A stretch of DNA of 64,000 nucleotides from Artemisia argyi (GCA_030686995.1 CM060692.1:17961465-18025464), one strand, 5' to 3'. Positions 45,901-57,932 are shown, numbered from the stretch's first letter. A program made the numbers and translations. The notes: generated by a model from the letters alone, not told the origin.

Positions 45901-48900
45901 TATTAATGATAGGTTACATCTAAAAAGGACCAAGAACAATACTGGGCAGATAGAAACAGACCATACATATATATCCCAGTAAGTGAATTTTCTCACCGAT
46001 ACAAGAGTTTCCATGTGGGTGAGAAGATGCGAAGCATGTTATCAGTCCCATATGACAAGAACCAAAGCCACAAAACTTCTTTAGTGACGAAGAAGTTCAT
46101 AGTTCCCAAAGGGGAGCTCTTTAAGGCCGCGTGGGATAAGGAGTGGCTACTCATGAAGAGAAATGCTTTCATATATGTTTTCAAGTCTTTCCAGATCATG
46201 TTTGTAGCATTTATTTCCACAACTTTGTATTTAAAGCCGAGGATGCATCAAAGGAGTGAGTTAGATGGTGCCATCTATAAAGGGGCACTTTTGGGCAGCA
46301 TGCTTATTAACATGTTTAATGGGTTTGCTGATCTATCCCTCACTATCATGAGGCTTCCTGTCGTTTACAAGCAAAGGGATCTCTTGTTTCACCCTGCGTG
46401 GGCATACACAATACCAACATTCTTGCTTCGTATTCCCATATCTATAATGGAGAGTCTTTTGTGGACTGTTATTCTATATTGGGGCGTTGATTTTGACCCT
46501 GAGGCTAGCAGGTAACTTTATTCCAAATTTATTCAAATATATTTTGTAGTTGTCTAACACTATTGTTACTAATATATATATATGGTGTACATAACAGGTT
46601 CTTCAAGCATCTCCTGTTGGTGTTTCTGATCCAGCTTGTCGCAGGTGGACTATTTAGGTTGATTGCAGCAGTTTGTAAGACAATGAACATGGCAAACACC
46701 GGAGGGTCGCTTGTACTTATGCTCATATTTCTATCGGGTGGTTTCATTCTACCTGAATCAAAAATTCCAAGCTGGTGGGAGTGGGCTTATTGGTTATCGC
46801 CCTTATCTTATATCTTTAAATCCATCACCATCAATGAGTTCCTTTCTGATAGGTGGACGAGCAAAAGGGTAATCCATTATATCTTAACAACTAAAGTCTC
46901 AATAACGATTACAAGGAAGAAAAACTGATATATGTTCTTCTTTTTGGCAGAGCACGGACAATTCAACCAGTTTGGGCTTTGCTGTGCTAAAGAGCATGGA
47001 CGTGCCAACTTCAGAAAGCTCATATTGGATTGGTGCAGCTGCTCTTCTTGGTTTTGCACTTCTATTTAATGTCCTCTTCACTGTGGCTCTCGCGTATTTA
47101 GAAGGTAAGTTACAGTTGTACCCTTTTCAAACTTGTCACTAACTAACAACCTTTTTGACCTTTTTGTTTATAACTAATAGCCCCTGGAAAACCACAACCA
47201 ATTATCTCCAAGGAAGAAGCTGCAGCCGCACAGGGTCATGGTGGGGAAATGCAACAGATAAAACCAACTCGAGATGCTAATGGCAAATCTAAAAAGGGAA
47301 TGGTTCTTCCATTTACTCCACTCGCCATGTCATTCGGCCACATGAACTATTTTGTTGACATGCCTGGTGTAAGTTCCCCTTATTTTTTTTACTAACTTGA
47401 GTTTCATGTTAGCCCGTATTATGTAACGGGCCCAAGCCCAAGTATAGAATATTTTATACTTGGGCTTGGGCCCGTTACATAATACGGGCTAACATTTCAG
47501 AGTAAGTGCTTGCCGGGAACTTAATGAATATTGGTTTATTAAACAGGAAATGAAAGAACAAGGAGTAACGGGAAATAGGTTGCAGTTACTTAGAGATGTA
47601 ACGGCTGCATTTAGGCCTGGAGTCCTAACGGCATTGATGGGAGTCAGTGGGGCTGGTAAAACGACATTGATGGACGTTTTAGCAGGAAGGAAGACAGGCG
47701 GTTATATTAAAGGAGATATAAGAATATCAGGATTCCCAAAGGTTCAAGAAACATTTGCAAGAATCTCCGGATATTGTGAGCAAACTGATATTCATTCTCC
47801 TACTATCACTATTCATGAATCTTTGATCTACTCCGCTTTCCTCCGTCTCCCGAATAAAGTCAGCAAGGAACAGAAAATGGTAATGATATTAAAATTACAA
47901 TCATTAAAACATCTTAACAAAATGTTTTTAGTGATAACTGATTCCATTTGTGATATCATATTTCAGTTATTTGTGGACCTAGTGATGGAGTTAGTTGAAC
48001 TAGAAAATATCAAGGACGCGTTAGTAGGACTTCCCGGAGTTACCGGATTGTCGACAGAACAGAGGAAGAGGTTGACAATTGCAGTTGAGCTTGTTGCTAA
48101 TCCTTCAATCATATTCATGGATGAACCGACTTCTGGGCTTGATGCAAGAGCAGCCGCCATTGTTATGAGGACTGTGAGAAACACTGTGGATACAGGAAGA
48201 ACTGTTGTTTGCACCATTCATCAACCTAGCATTGATATTTTTGAAGCATTTGACGAGCTACTACTAATGAAAATAGGTGGACAAATGATATATGCAGGTC
48301 CACTAGGCAGGCATTCTCAATCGGTCATCGACTACTTTGAGGTATTCGTTAATGACATAGTATATAATATTTAATAGGGCTAATTGCATGAAAATGTAGC
48401 TTACTCGCCACTTTCTATAGTTTCGTGTAGCCATCTATTTTTTTTCTTATGTATGTAGCATACTTTTGAATTCGGTCTTTTTGGTGTATCATGTGACCAG
48501 TTGTATGTACTATTTGACCATTTTACCCTTCAATTTACACACTCCTATTTAACCTGGCGAGGGGTTATCCGTCAAATAATACACACAACTGGTCACACAA
48601 TACATCAAAAAGATGAAATTCAAAAGTATGTTACATCGATCTAGAAAAAAATAGATGGCTACACAGAACTCCGAAAGATGTCACGTAAGCTACATTTTCA
48701 TGTAATTAGCCTTATTTAATAAACTAGAAGCTAAAATGGTTGACTTTAAAAGCTGTTATTTTAATCATGTGATTAGGCTGTTGATGGGGTTCCAAAGATT
48801 GCCGAAAAATACAATCCCGCAACATGGATGTTGGAAGTCACCTCTGGTGCTGCAGAGATGCGGCTTGGTGTTGATTTTGCTGAAATTTTCAGTAATTCCA

Positions 48901-50193
48901 CTTTGCATCAGTAAGTCCTTTAAATTTTGATTAGATGCCAATGGCATCATAAATTATAAAATATTGTTAAATATGTGTATGCATATGAATAACGTATAAC
49001 AGAAGAAACAAAGCTTTGGTGAAGGAGTTAAGCGTACCTCCTGCAGGAGCTGTCGACCTTCACTTTGACACCCAATATGCTCAGTCTGCATGGGGTCAAT
49101 TCACTACTTGCCTGTGGAAGTTTTGGTGGGCTTACTGGAGAAATCCCGATTATAACCTTGTCCGTTTAGCCTTCACCTTGCTTTGTGCGCTCGTGATTGG
49201 GAGCATGTTTTGGAAGGTTGGAAAGGACAAGTGAGTATATGATTAGTCTATTACTACTTTATAAAACCGTAGAGGTTTCCTAAAGTTAATCCACTACTTG
49301 TTTTAATAATTTCAGGGGGAGCAGCCAAGATCTGAGCACGGTTGTTGGAGCCATGTACTCTGCTGTTTTTTTCGTTGGTGTTAACAATTGTCAGACAATC
49401 CAGCCAGTTGTCGCCACGGAAAGAACCGTGTTCTACCGTGAAAGAGCAGCCGGGATGTACTCCTCATTACCATATGCCATGGCACAGGTCACACTCTCTT
49501 AACAAATGTTAACAAGTTAGTAATGATTGTAATCAAATGTTTTTTTTTTAACATTTTTTTTAATTATTCATTCAGGTGATTGTAGAGATACCATATGTAT
49601 TTGCTGAATGTGTATATTACAGTGCCATTGTGTACGCCATGGTTGCATTTAAATGGACAGCCGCCAAGTTCTTCTGGTTCTTCTTCATCAACTTCTTCTC
49701 ATTCTTGTACTTCACATACTTTGGAATGATGACCGTTTCCATCTCACCAAATGCTCAAATAGCAAACATTTTCGCAGCAGGATTCTACCTACTATTCAAT
49801 ATGTTCTCAGGATTTTATATCCCACAACCCGTAAGTCATCTTTTCCTATTTATTACTACATGTCTTTTTAAAATTAATCCATAGATGCTCGAACTAACAT
49901 ATTGTTGTATGTATTCTAAGAAAATTCCTGGATGGTGGATTTGGTACTACTGGATCTGCCCCATGGCATGGACCGTGTATGGAGCCATTGTTTCACAGTA
50001 TCATGACATAGATACTCCTATCATCGTGCCTGGGATGTCAACTGACCCGCCCATGAACTTGTATATCAAGGACTACTTTGGTTTTGAATTGGATTTCATG
50101 GGTCCAGTTGCTGCTGTTCTAGTTGGATTTTGCGTCTTCTTTGCGTTCCTTTACGCCTTTTTCCTAAGGGTTTTGAACTTCCAAAGGAGATAG
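36937..50193 (+). CDS. PDR-type ABC transporter (full-size ABCG), 16 exons placed
   Basis: Exons: 36937-37082, 37868-38077, 38416-38660, 38756-38886, 45441-45833, 45913-46511, 46598-46868, 46951-47104, 47181-47368, 47547-47879, 47967-48341, 48777-48910, 49003-49230, 49316-49487, 49576-49830, 49921-50193. All borders are GT..AG and the sum is 4107 nt, 1368 codons plus stop. Order is NBD-TMD-NBD-TMD. NBD1: Walker [10 protein letters not shown], signature [15 protein letters not shown], Walker B TLFMDE. NBD2: [22 protein letters not shown], signature [28 protein letters not shown] signatures such as [14 protein letters not shown] are intact. PDR proteins export terpenoids, hormones or toxins across the plasma membrane using ATP. 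It resembles the PDR1/ABCG29-35 group. The usual first exon (about 60-80 residues) was not found; an in-frame TAA lies at 36877. Confidence 0.9.
41654..43858 (-). pseudogene. LINE reverse transcriptase
   Basis: 734 codons open. First comes the end of the endonuclease domain ([15 protein letters not shown]), then a basic helical linker, then the [47 protein letters not shown] and the active site [11 protein letters not shown] (about 42230-42260), followed by CLLRW-type MLRWICGKT near the C-terminus. The frame shifts relative to the upstream endonuclease frame at 43780-43858, so the single RTE polyprotein is broken here. RT primes on nicked target DNA in the nucleus. Annotated plant relatives often carry misleading names such as craniofacial development protein 2-like. 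Confidence 0.88.
43780..44547 (-). pseudogene. LINE apurinic-type endonuclease
   Basis: 255 codons. The core shows [42 protein letters not shown] and [10 protein letters not shown], the standard APE-like endonuclease blocks that nick target DNA. The N-terminus has a Gly/Val repeat run (about residues 28-50) from CCCTAC-type DNA. The frame ends in KREPT, 79 bp into the RT frame, a one-base shift. Confidence 0.85.
47406..47495. repeat. Perfect 41-bp-arm hairpin in intron 9
   Basis: Arms 47406-47446 and 47455-47495 are exact reverse complements, with an 8-bp loop GAATATTT. The arms begin ATGTTAGCCCGTATTATG. It fills half of a 178-bp intron of the transporter gene. It is either a very young foldback MITE or a hairpin RNA source. 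Confidence 0.9.
48377..48712. mobile_element. Mutator-type MITE in intron 11
   Basis: The ends GGGCTAATTGCATGAAAATG and (inverted) AGGCTAATTACATGAAAATG match over about 28 bp, with a 9-bp flank TATTTAATA on both sides (48368-48376, 48713-48721). No ORF. 336 bp. Confidence 0.85.
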
Positions 50194-50342
50194 AGATCCA
50201 CAGAGCTTTGCATTCAAGTTTCTAATGTTATATTAGAGGATAGAGTAGTTTGCCCAAGCAGTTATTAGAGGTTAGAGACCCAAGCTGTTTAGTGTCATTA
50301 GGGTTTCAAGTTATCATGTATTTGCATTGAAAATAGTTCATC

Positions 50343-50348
50343 AATAAA
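50343..50348 (+). terminator. Polyadenylation signal of the transporter gene
   Basis: AATAAA 150 bp after the stop codon, followed by a long T run. Confidence 0.55.
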
Positions 50349-50672
50349 ACCTTTTTTTTTTTTTTTTTCCCCTAAAAAGATTAATTCTCTTCATAAAAAT
50401 CAGGAAGTAGAACCAATAAAATGTCGTTTTCCATCACCCATTGGGTTTCAATTATTTAAAATGGTATCATGAGCGGCTCTGATTCCGAGACCTAGTCAGC
50501 AATTATGAGCCGCAAGCTTAATACCACCCCGTCCAATATACCTATCTTTATTCTCAAATCCTAAATTACATCAAAATATCCGGCATTCGACCAATTTATT
50601 CAACACCAATTCGTTCATTCATCCTCGAAAAGGCAAACCCCCACCCCCCCCCCCCCAAAATCCTAATAAAAC

Positions 50673-50851
50673 CAATGTTTTGAAAACTGGGTCTCTAATC
50701 TACCCGGTCAAGTTACTGGGTCAACGGGTTACCCGTTTGACCACTGGGTCAACGCTTTCTTAAAAAAAAAAAAACGTTTTTCTCCGGTTAATTTGGCCCC
50801 TTTTTTAGATAGGAACCGGTTCAACCGGTCATACCGGGTTTCAAAACATTG
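50673..50851. mobile_element. Small inverted-repeat element (MITE)
   Basis: CAATGTTTTGAAAACTGGG at the left mirrors CCGGGTTTCAAAACATTG at the right, and CGGTTCAACCGGTC-type words lie inside. Flanks are only weakly alike (AATAAAAC / AATCAAAA). A related half lies at about 56284-56376. The rest of 50200-51599 is non-coding; a C run sits at about 50646-50656. Confidence 0.6.
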
Positions 50852-51599
50852 AATCAAAAGCACATAAATGCAGCATGCTAAAACCTGAGTGACTAATCCA
50901 ATACAATTAAATGCACACTTTTTTTTAAAAGCACCAACTATAGCAAAATCAATCAAGATAAAATTAAAATGAAATGAAATTTAACCAAAATCAGAAATGA
51001 AAAGTATACCGACGAGCGGTGGATGGTGGCCGCCAGAGAGTGAGGTTCAATTGCTGGAAAACAAAATTGAAAGTACAAGCTGTAAATGCGTGTCTGAAAT
51101 GAATACCTTAAACATACTCACGGTTGCCATACATTTTTGATAAACAAAAAGCCACTAGTGCTACTCGTCCTGGTAGTTTTTTCATATGTTATAAGTTCAT
51201 TTTTTTCGGCTTATAAACTTACAACATGAACAAGCTGGAAATTCATTAACTTGATAAATTCATAAGCTGCTGTAAAAAATAATATTACAAGCTTTTTCAA
51301 ATCTACATAAGCTGGTGAGTCGAGTAAATATTTTTCAAATCTACAACTTTAAGCTAGTAAAAATAACATTCAAAATTTCAAATACAGAATTACTATCTTG
51401 TTCACCACATTCCCATTGAATTCAATCTCACCATTTGATTCCGATTATTGTAAATCGGAACACCCCAGCTATGGTTTTCATGAAAAGAAAAGGCAACAAA
51501 AGGTCACAAAATCCGAAAACTTGAAACAGGTCTGTAAGCTATAACATAATTATCAAAGATAAGTTGCAAAGATCATCTCAAAAGCGCCATGTATTACGA

Positions 51600-53710
51600 C
51601 TAACTGGTTTCTATATGCATAACATTGATTTTTACCACTTGAGATGCACGTTGGGAGCGATAGAGAATTCCTAAAATCTCCACCTCGTCATCCTTATCAA
51701 CCTCTTCGTCTTCGTCAAAGAATATCATCACCTTCTTTAACACAGGTGACTTAGCCAAGATAAGCTTCACAAAATCCAACTCATTATCCCTGTTGCTGAA
51801 CTTCATAACCTCTAACTCCTTCAGATGCTCCAACCAAATATGTGAATAATTTTTTAGTGTAAAGAAGTTTGCCTCACATTCCTCAAAATTGTAGTCTTGT
51901 TCTCCAATCTACATTAAGTGACAAAATTTCATAACCTAGTGAACTTTAACATAATAAACAAAAAAATGAAGATACAAGATGGATTTGTATTATTTACCTC
52001 CACCTTAAGCTTCTCAAGGTTTGGGGAGCTTCTGATTAGAAGAACAAGAATACGTAAGCCACCGTCGTACACGAAGCATATGTCTTCTATAAACAAGTAT
52101 TTTAGGTGGACTAATGCGGTTGGAAGCTCTTGTGGTAATCCGTCTTGAGCACAACACTTGAGCCATAACAAAAACAGAGTTAATAATTAGCAAAATTAAT
52201 AAATAATCTCAGAATTTGAATCGATTATACAAATTGTAATCAATATTACCTCAATGATCCCACGCCAACAAGACAAACTTTCAACCGCTGGTAAACACTC
52301 AAATAGTTTAGTAACGGTAGAATCCTTGCTACAATCGAGAGTACCACAGTCAAGTTCCTGCAACAAGTTACAACATTTAGACAAGTTTATAAAAGCCTGC
52401 TAGGATAGATATTTAATTATACAGTAAAACCTCTATAAATTAATAGTGTTGGGACCAGTATATTTTATTAATTTAGCGAGATATTGTTATATCGATAAAT
52501 TAATAATTTATTAATTTAAAGAGGTCTAACGTTTGGCCTTTAAATTTTCAAGTCTAATAAAATAGCTAGTTACAATCTATACTCATTAGAGACGAAAAAT
52601 AACTTTGAAAAACAAGTTTCAATTAACATTTTATTAACTCACATTCACGCTTTATGAAATTAAAATTAACATTTTTTGTTGCAATGCAAGATGACAACGC
52701 ACCAACTCTTTAGTGCAATAAGGAGATTTTAAGATAAACTCAATAGATTTGAAGTTAAACAAAAAACAATTGACTATGGATTATTTTTTACTAAACAATC
52801 TTAAGATTTTGAAGTGTATCTCTCTCTCTCTCTCTCTCACACACACATATATACATATATGTACATGGAATTTTTAGTAATTATTAATTTATAATTTCAT
52901 TGGGACTAATATATATACACTGGGGTTTCAAAAAAATTATTATCTTATTATTTTATCGATTGGGGTCTAAATTTGTACTGGTCCCAAGTTGGGACCGGAC
53001 AAATTATTAATTTTATCGAGGTTATTAATTTACTGAGTATTAATTTATAGAGGTTTTACTGTAGAGTAATAAGAATTTACCATTGTCACAGTCTTGAGCA
53101 ATGGACAATTGGATAGGAGATGTAGAATTGTTTTTGTAGAGGTCCTTAAATCGTACAGATATAAGCTTCTAAGGCTACCAAATCCACTAAATGTTGGTTG
53201 ATAGTCAAGACCACAACAACTAAGATAAAGATCCGTTAATTGATTCAATGAGAAGAGAGATCGGGGTAGCGTATAGTCCCAAATCATGTCAAGTGTTAGT
53301 TTCTTGACAGTATTTTTTCTTGACAAATGCCGTAATATATGGTCAATCTCGACACAGGAGTTATCAGCGTCTGTGGAAAGCGTGAACTCATGTATTGGAC
53401 CTTCGTGCACTAACAAAACTTGGTATATAGCATAAAAAAGTTTACACCTCTTTGTCATTATTTTCCTTTGATTTGGTCTGACAAATGTTTGCTCCAATAC
53501 AGACAGCTCAGCATCGTCAGTTGAAACTTGAAACGTCTTCTCAATAAACGCAAGTTTAGAAATTTTGATCCAATGGTATCTCCAGTCCCTAGAGAGGATG
53601 CTTGTCCTTGCTGCCTCTTGAATTGGTAGAAGACATAAGATGGTTTCGATTATGCTTGGAGGAACATTACTAATCCTGTCAGTCTCAGGTACTCTTCTTC
53701 TTCTTTCCAT
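51600..53710 (-). CDS. F-box/LRR (FBD-type) protein, four exons
   Basis: Exons on the minus strand: 53710-53081, 52357-52250, 52156-51998, 51908-51600, all phase 0; about 401 aa. ATG at 53710 (MERRRR) is chosen over the upstream in-frame ATG at 53812, because F-box proteins of this group start shortly before the F-box. The F-box is ISNVPPSIIETILCLLPIQE (about residues 12-45, continuing AARTSILSRDWRYHW). LRR-like repeats follow (VKKLTLDM, LTDLYLSCCGL, LRSLYLYDL). The C-terminus LIRSSPNLEKLKVE..YNFEECEANFF..LEHLKELEVMKFS fits the FBD domain. Such proteins are substrate receptors of SCF ubiquitin ligases; the target is unknown. A partner copy and a fragment lie nearby. Confidence 0.88.
52420..53063. 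mobile_element. TA-flanked inverted-repeat transposon in F-box intron 1
   Basis: Both ends read TACAGTAAAACCTCTATAAATTAATA on their own strand (left written in pieces: TACAGTAAAACC, TCTATAAATTAATA), and GGGACCAGT / ACTGGTCCC words follow inside. TA borders suggest Tc1/mariner-like. It makes up about 640 of the 723 bp of the intron. No transposase. CT and AC microsatellites lie at about 52819-52850. Confidence 0.75.
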
Positions 53711-53859
53711 GATTGTTTTATCTGTTAAGCAAAACTCTTCTTTATATTCTGTTTTTAAAGCATGGATGTAGCGTGTATATGCAAATGTCCAACTATGTGA
53801 ATCAAAAGGCACTTCCTTGATTGATCAGCATGCAACTATGCATTATGTAATATGTCTAT

Positions 53860-54840
53860 GTATGCCCTTTCAAAAAATATATGTGTATGTATGCAATAAC
53901 TATGTGTATCCCAGTATCAGCCTATGTATGCAACATTTCAAATATGTTTGCACGATTGGATATAGTTTTTAACCATGTAAATTCTCATAAAGCATACATG
54001 TGCATAACGCTCGCGAGTTATATCAACCAACCAAGAACAATATATCACTATCTCTTGTTAAGTGACCGTAAGGTTGTGTTTCTTTTTTTCCCTTAGCTAA
54101 GGGAGTGGGTCCATAACATTTAATAATATTTCTTTTTAAATAGGACCCACTAGTTTTCCCTTACTTCCTCTATACCCACAAGCCAAAAAATACTAACCTC
54201 TCCCCATTAAGATGCTAATATAGATATGGACCCCACTATTCCTTCCCCATACAAAAAAAAAGAAACAACTCCAAGTGTGCTTGTGTAAGCCTATCAAGGA
54301 TATCATTATATCAGTATTCTTTATGCAACAATGCAATATGTGTATGTAAGTTACTAACATTATAGCGATTACTTTGTTGTATGTAATATGTGTATCAGTC
54401 AATGTATGAAACATTTAATTAAGTCGACACATTTGGATACCTTTTTAACCAAGTAAATTTTCATAAAACATTCAAGGGCATAACAGTGCGAAGCTAAATC
54501 AGCCAACCAACAGAGAACAATGTATCAATGTCTCGTGTTAAGTGGGTACGGGTGTCATTTTGAGTGGAAAAACAATAAGATTATCCAAACACCACGCTAA
54601 ATAAGTTGTTATCAGCTTTTTGTAGCTGTTGTTGAGAGTATATTGTATGTAATATGTGTTGCTGTTGTCTAGATGCAATAAGCCAATAACTATGTGTATC
54701 AGTCTATGCAAACAAATACAATATGTTGACACGATTTATATATACATTTCCCAACCATATATATTCTCAAAAAACATTCAAGTGCATATTTTTCACAAGC
54801 TATATCAACCAACTAACCGAGAACAATGGTTTTTTCACTA
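53860..54840. repeat. Three diverged tandem repeats beyond the F-box gene start
   Basis: Units of roughly 200-250 bp (about 53880-54065, 54330-54545, 54645-54835) share in order: TATGTGTAT, GTATCAG, CACGATT or CACATTTGGAT, AACCA.GTAAATT, TTCTCATAAA or TTTTCATAAA, ACATTCAAG, CAACCAAC and GAGAACAAT. The order is kept and identity is moderate, so it is an old array. It is not coding. Confidence 0.65.
54073..54272. mobile_element. Small foldback element in the repeat array
   Basis: TTGTGTTTCTTTTTTT at the left mirrors AAAAAAAAAGAAACAACT at the right, with AGTGGGTCC / GGACCCACT inside. It separates repeat units 1 and 2 above. Target duplication not clear. Confidence 0.5.
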
Positions 54841-54876
54841 AGCTCGTCAAAAAAAGCTTATGGCTTTAGCATAAGG

Positions 54877-54962
54877 GGGTGTTTGGCTAACCTTTTCTTT
54901 TAGTACTTATTGGCTTATTCTGTTATTATATCATAATACAATAAGCTTATCCAAACACCCTC
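54877..54962. mobile_element. Short MITE with GGGTGTTTGG ends
   Basis: GGGGGTGTTTGGCTAA at the left against TTATCCAAACACCCTC at the right; about 86 bp. GGGTGTTTGG ends are common in plant hAT/PIF-type MITEs; family not resolved. Confidence 0.6.
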
Positions 54963-55149
54963 TAAATTTAAACTTATCAGCTTCTTGAAAGGTTAAAAAC
55001 CGCATTTCAAGGGGTTTATGTTCAAGCATATTATTGTGCTTATGAGGTTATTTGATTTCGGCTTATGTTTCATAAGCCCTAATGTCTAATAACACACCTT
55101 AAAAAGATGTGTTTCGAAAATGCATAAGGTATTTTCTCTTAACAACAAG

Positions 55150-55530
55150 AGGTCAAGTGTTCAAATGGCCTAGTGGTAAGGTCATTAGTTTTTTTTGGGT
55201 AACCATGGTTTCTAACCTTTTTGGCTGACTAATCCATGGGGTTTGAACCCACCGCTACACAGACTCAAACCAAGTAAAGCCCTCCCTTTTAAGGAGGTTG
55301 GCGTGGCCATTTCAAGGTTGTTTGCACCTAGCAGGAATTGAACTTGAGACCTCAAACACATTTTAGAGTGATAGTAACAAGCCCTTTTGCCACTACGCCA
55401 CCCTTGAGTGCTTAGGTCATTAGTTTCCTCACAAGAGGTCAAAGGTTCAAACCTCATTAGGGGAGAGGACCTAGGGGGTTCCCGGGAACCCAAGTGTAAA
55501 TTTTCATTAAAAATCCCGATTTCTCTAAAA
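55150..55530 (+). mobile_element. tRNA-derived SINE interrupted by another SINE
   Basis: An A-box-like TGGCCTAGTGG (about 55168-55178) and a B-box GGTTCAAACC (about 55445-55454) are brought to normal spacing (about 42 bp) once the inner 55189-55413 insert is set aside. The body continues to about 55530 with a weak A-rich end. Outer borders are approximate. Confidence 0.6.
55189..55413 (-). mobile_element. tRNA-derived SINE (inner)
   Basis: On the minus strand it begins CACTCAAGGGTGGCGTAGTGG (A box GTGGCGTAGTGG), has B box AGTTCAATTCC, and ends GGTTACCCAAAAAAAA. The 10-bp flank AGGTCATTAG is duplicated (55179-55188, 55414-55423). About 225 bp. Confidence 0.75.
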
Positions 55531-55539
55531 AGAACATGG

Positions 55540-56716
55540 GCCTTAAATTTTGTATCACATAAATACATGTCTTGTTAAGTTAGTCCACTATTATGTCAAA
55601 AGAAATATATGCAATCTTAATTTATATACTAGTTTTAATGAAATCATACCTTTTAATTCATTTTAATTTCCTTTATACTTGTAAAAAAAATTGTGCACCA
55701 TGTGTGTACATCTGGAATTGGGTCGGAAACAGTCTCGGGATTAACCCGGTGACGCCCGCGTACATATGAGTCAAACACCAATAACTCAATAAGCTATTAA
55801 TAACTTTTCAATAACAAAACTAATAAGAAGCATTTGATAAGATTAGCCAAAAAATAATAATCAATGAAAATAAAAATGACATGATATTATTCACGCATAA
55901 TAATTATACAAAATGAGCGATCATAAAGAATGAATGTATACCGGTGTAGAATTGGACAGCGGCGATGATCAGGAAAAGTGGCGGGAAAATGAAATGGCTG
56001 ATTTGGGTTTTAGGTTAGCCGCGCTTTCAATTTTGACTTTTTAAAAAGGGAATTGTTACTTCTCATATGGGAAAAGTTCATTTATTTTAAATTTATAATT
56101 TATTACTATCTATAAAACAAAAATAGTGAAAGTTAAAAGTGAAAAATTAAAAAAGTGAAATATTGAAAAAATTAAAAAAGAAATGTTGAAACAATTAATT
56201 ATGAGCAATTTCAAAAGAAAGTGAAATGTTGAAAAAATTAAAAAGGAAATATAGAAACAATTAATTATGAGTAATTTTTAAACCAGGCGGGTTGACCCGA
56301 TTTAACTTGACTGTTTTTTGATCGGAACGGTTCAATCTGTTTAACCACCTGGGTCGAACCGGGTTTTAAAACATTATGTTTCATCCCTAAATTCTCAAAC
56401 TTTTATTATATTTCATTTATAATCCGTAACTTTTTTTTATCACTAAAACTATTTATTGCAATAAAATCTCGTTGCTATTCACGAATACTTGTCTAGTTGT
56501 ATATATATATATCTAAAATTCTAAATAACTATTATCTCTATATAACAATTGTTGATGACCGAAGTCCAATGTCCTTAAAATATTATTCTTACCGTTGTAT
56601 GTATAAATATTGTTTCTGTCCGCTGTTTCAACAACGTGTATAGTCTTTCTATTACTTGGGCTGCGTCATAAGTCCTAGTAAAAAGGGTTTGTTCCATGGA
56701 ATCAATAATAAAAAAC
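55540..56716. other. Intergenic DNA
   Basis: AT-rich; no gene supported. 56284-56376 resembles the right half of the MITE at 50673-50851 (GGTTCAA, CGAACCGGGTTTTAAAACATT). Confidence 0.55.
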
Positions 56717-56851
56717 AATAATCTTTATCAAAGATAAGTTGCAAAGATCATCTCAAAAGCGCCATGTATTATGATTAGTTGATTTCTATCTGCATAACAT
56801 TGATATTTACCAGTTGTGATGCATGCTGGGAGTGATAGAGAATTCCTAAAA
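56717..56851 (-). pseudogene. F-box pseudogene copy, 3' part
   Basis: Matches 51551-51680, the end of exon 4 and 3' flank of the F-box gene, at about 90%. The copy is cut by element E at 56851 and resumes at 63180 with the bases that follow in the parent exon. Confidence 0.8.
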
Positions 56852-57360
56852 TGTAAAAAATAGTAAAGAACTCAGATCAACACACGATTACACCCGGCCA
56901 ACCCCCCCTTTGGTGTATTTTATTATCAAAAGATTCAAGAAGATAAGTCCCTGAAATAGGTGCTTACCAAACAATACAAAAGACAATGTGTAATCTCCTT
57001 CAGAAGGACACCACACTAAAACCTCACTTACAGAATACACTCAATCACTCAGACTAACAATCAATCAAAGAGATTGATGTCAAATACTAACCAACACTAG
57101 CAGATATCAAGAATGATATCAAACTAACAAAGACAAAGAGATAACACATCAATATTGAGAGAACAATGAGAGAACAATATGAAGACTATGTGAAGTTATA
57201 AAACCCTAGATCCGGCTTAAGCTTATATAGCTGATATTTCCACTTAAGTCCTTCAAGTCAACTTCACCTGTCACTTGATAACCAAAACATGATATAAGCT
57301 TGAAAGACTTTAAAACTTGTCATAACAAGTCTTTCAACTTATAAAACAATATCTTCAACA
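56852..57360 (-). repeat. 3' LTR of element E
   Basis: TGTAAAAAATAG to ATCTTCAACA. It has a 12-bp tandem repeat of GAGAGAACAAT type that the other LTR lacks. Confidence 0.9.
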
Positions 57361-57367
57361 CCCCTCC

Positions 57368-57932
57368 TCAAGTTGACAAGTCTTCACCTTGAATACTATC
57401 TCCATTCACAGTTTGCCTGCTATTCTTAGCTCCATTATTAGTACCTGCAAAAATATCAAGCATATCAAGATTTTTGCAAAACAAACTATGTTGTCTTTTA
57501 CCAAGACACTTAGTAAAAATATCAGCAACCTGCAAATCAGTATATATTTTCACAGTTTTGATAACACCTGCAGAGACCTTTTCTCTAACCAAATGCACAT
57601 CCAAATCAAAGTGTTTTGTTCTTTCATGAAACACAAGATTGGCAGCAATTTGTATAGCATCACTATTATCACAAAAAATATTCACAGGTAACAAATTTTT
57701 TAAGACCAAGACTATCCAAAAGATTTCCCAACCAAATCACTTCACAAGTAGTAGAAGCCAGACTTCTATACTCAGCTTCTGTAGAACTTTTGGACAAAGT
57801 AGCTTGTTTCTTACTTTTCCAAGAAATAAGAGAGCTACCCAAGAATACACAAAATCCAGTAACAAATTTTCTAGTTTTAGGACATTTTGCCCAGTCAGAA
57901 TCAGAATAAGCTTTAAGCTTTAGGTCAGATTC
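57368..57932 (-). pseudogene. pol: RNase H of element E
   Basis: After a stop at 57933-57935 the RNase H reads on through AYSDSDWAKCP and SSTEAEYRSLA, shifts frame, and continues in an open stretch (57709-57368) with VNIFCDNSDAIQIAANLVFHERTKHF and VADIFTKCLG. The parts needed are all present but in separate frames. This enzyme would remove RNA during cDNA synthesis. Confidence 0.8.

Noticed and set aside
57389..57691. 100-codon plus-strand ORF
   Set aside because: It is the shadow of the RNase H coding strand of element E.
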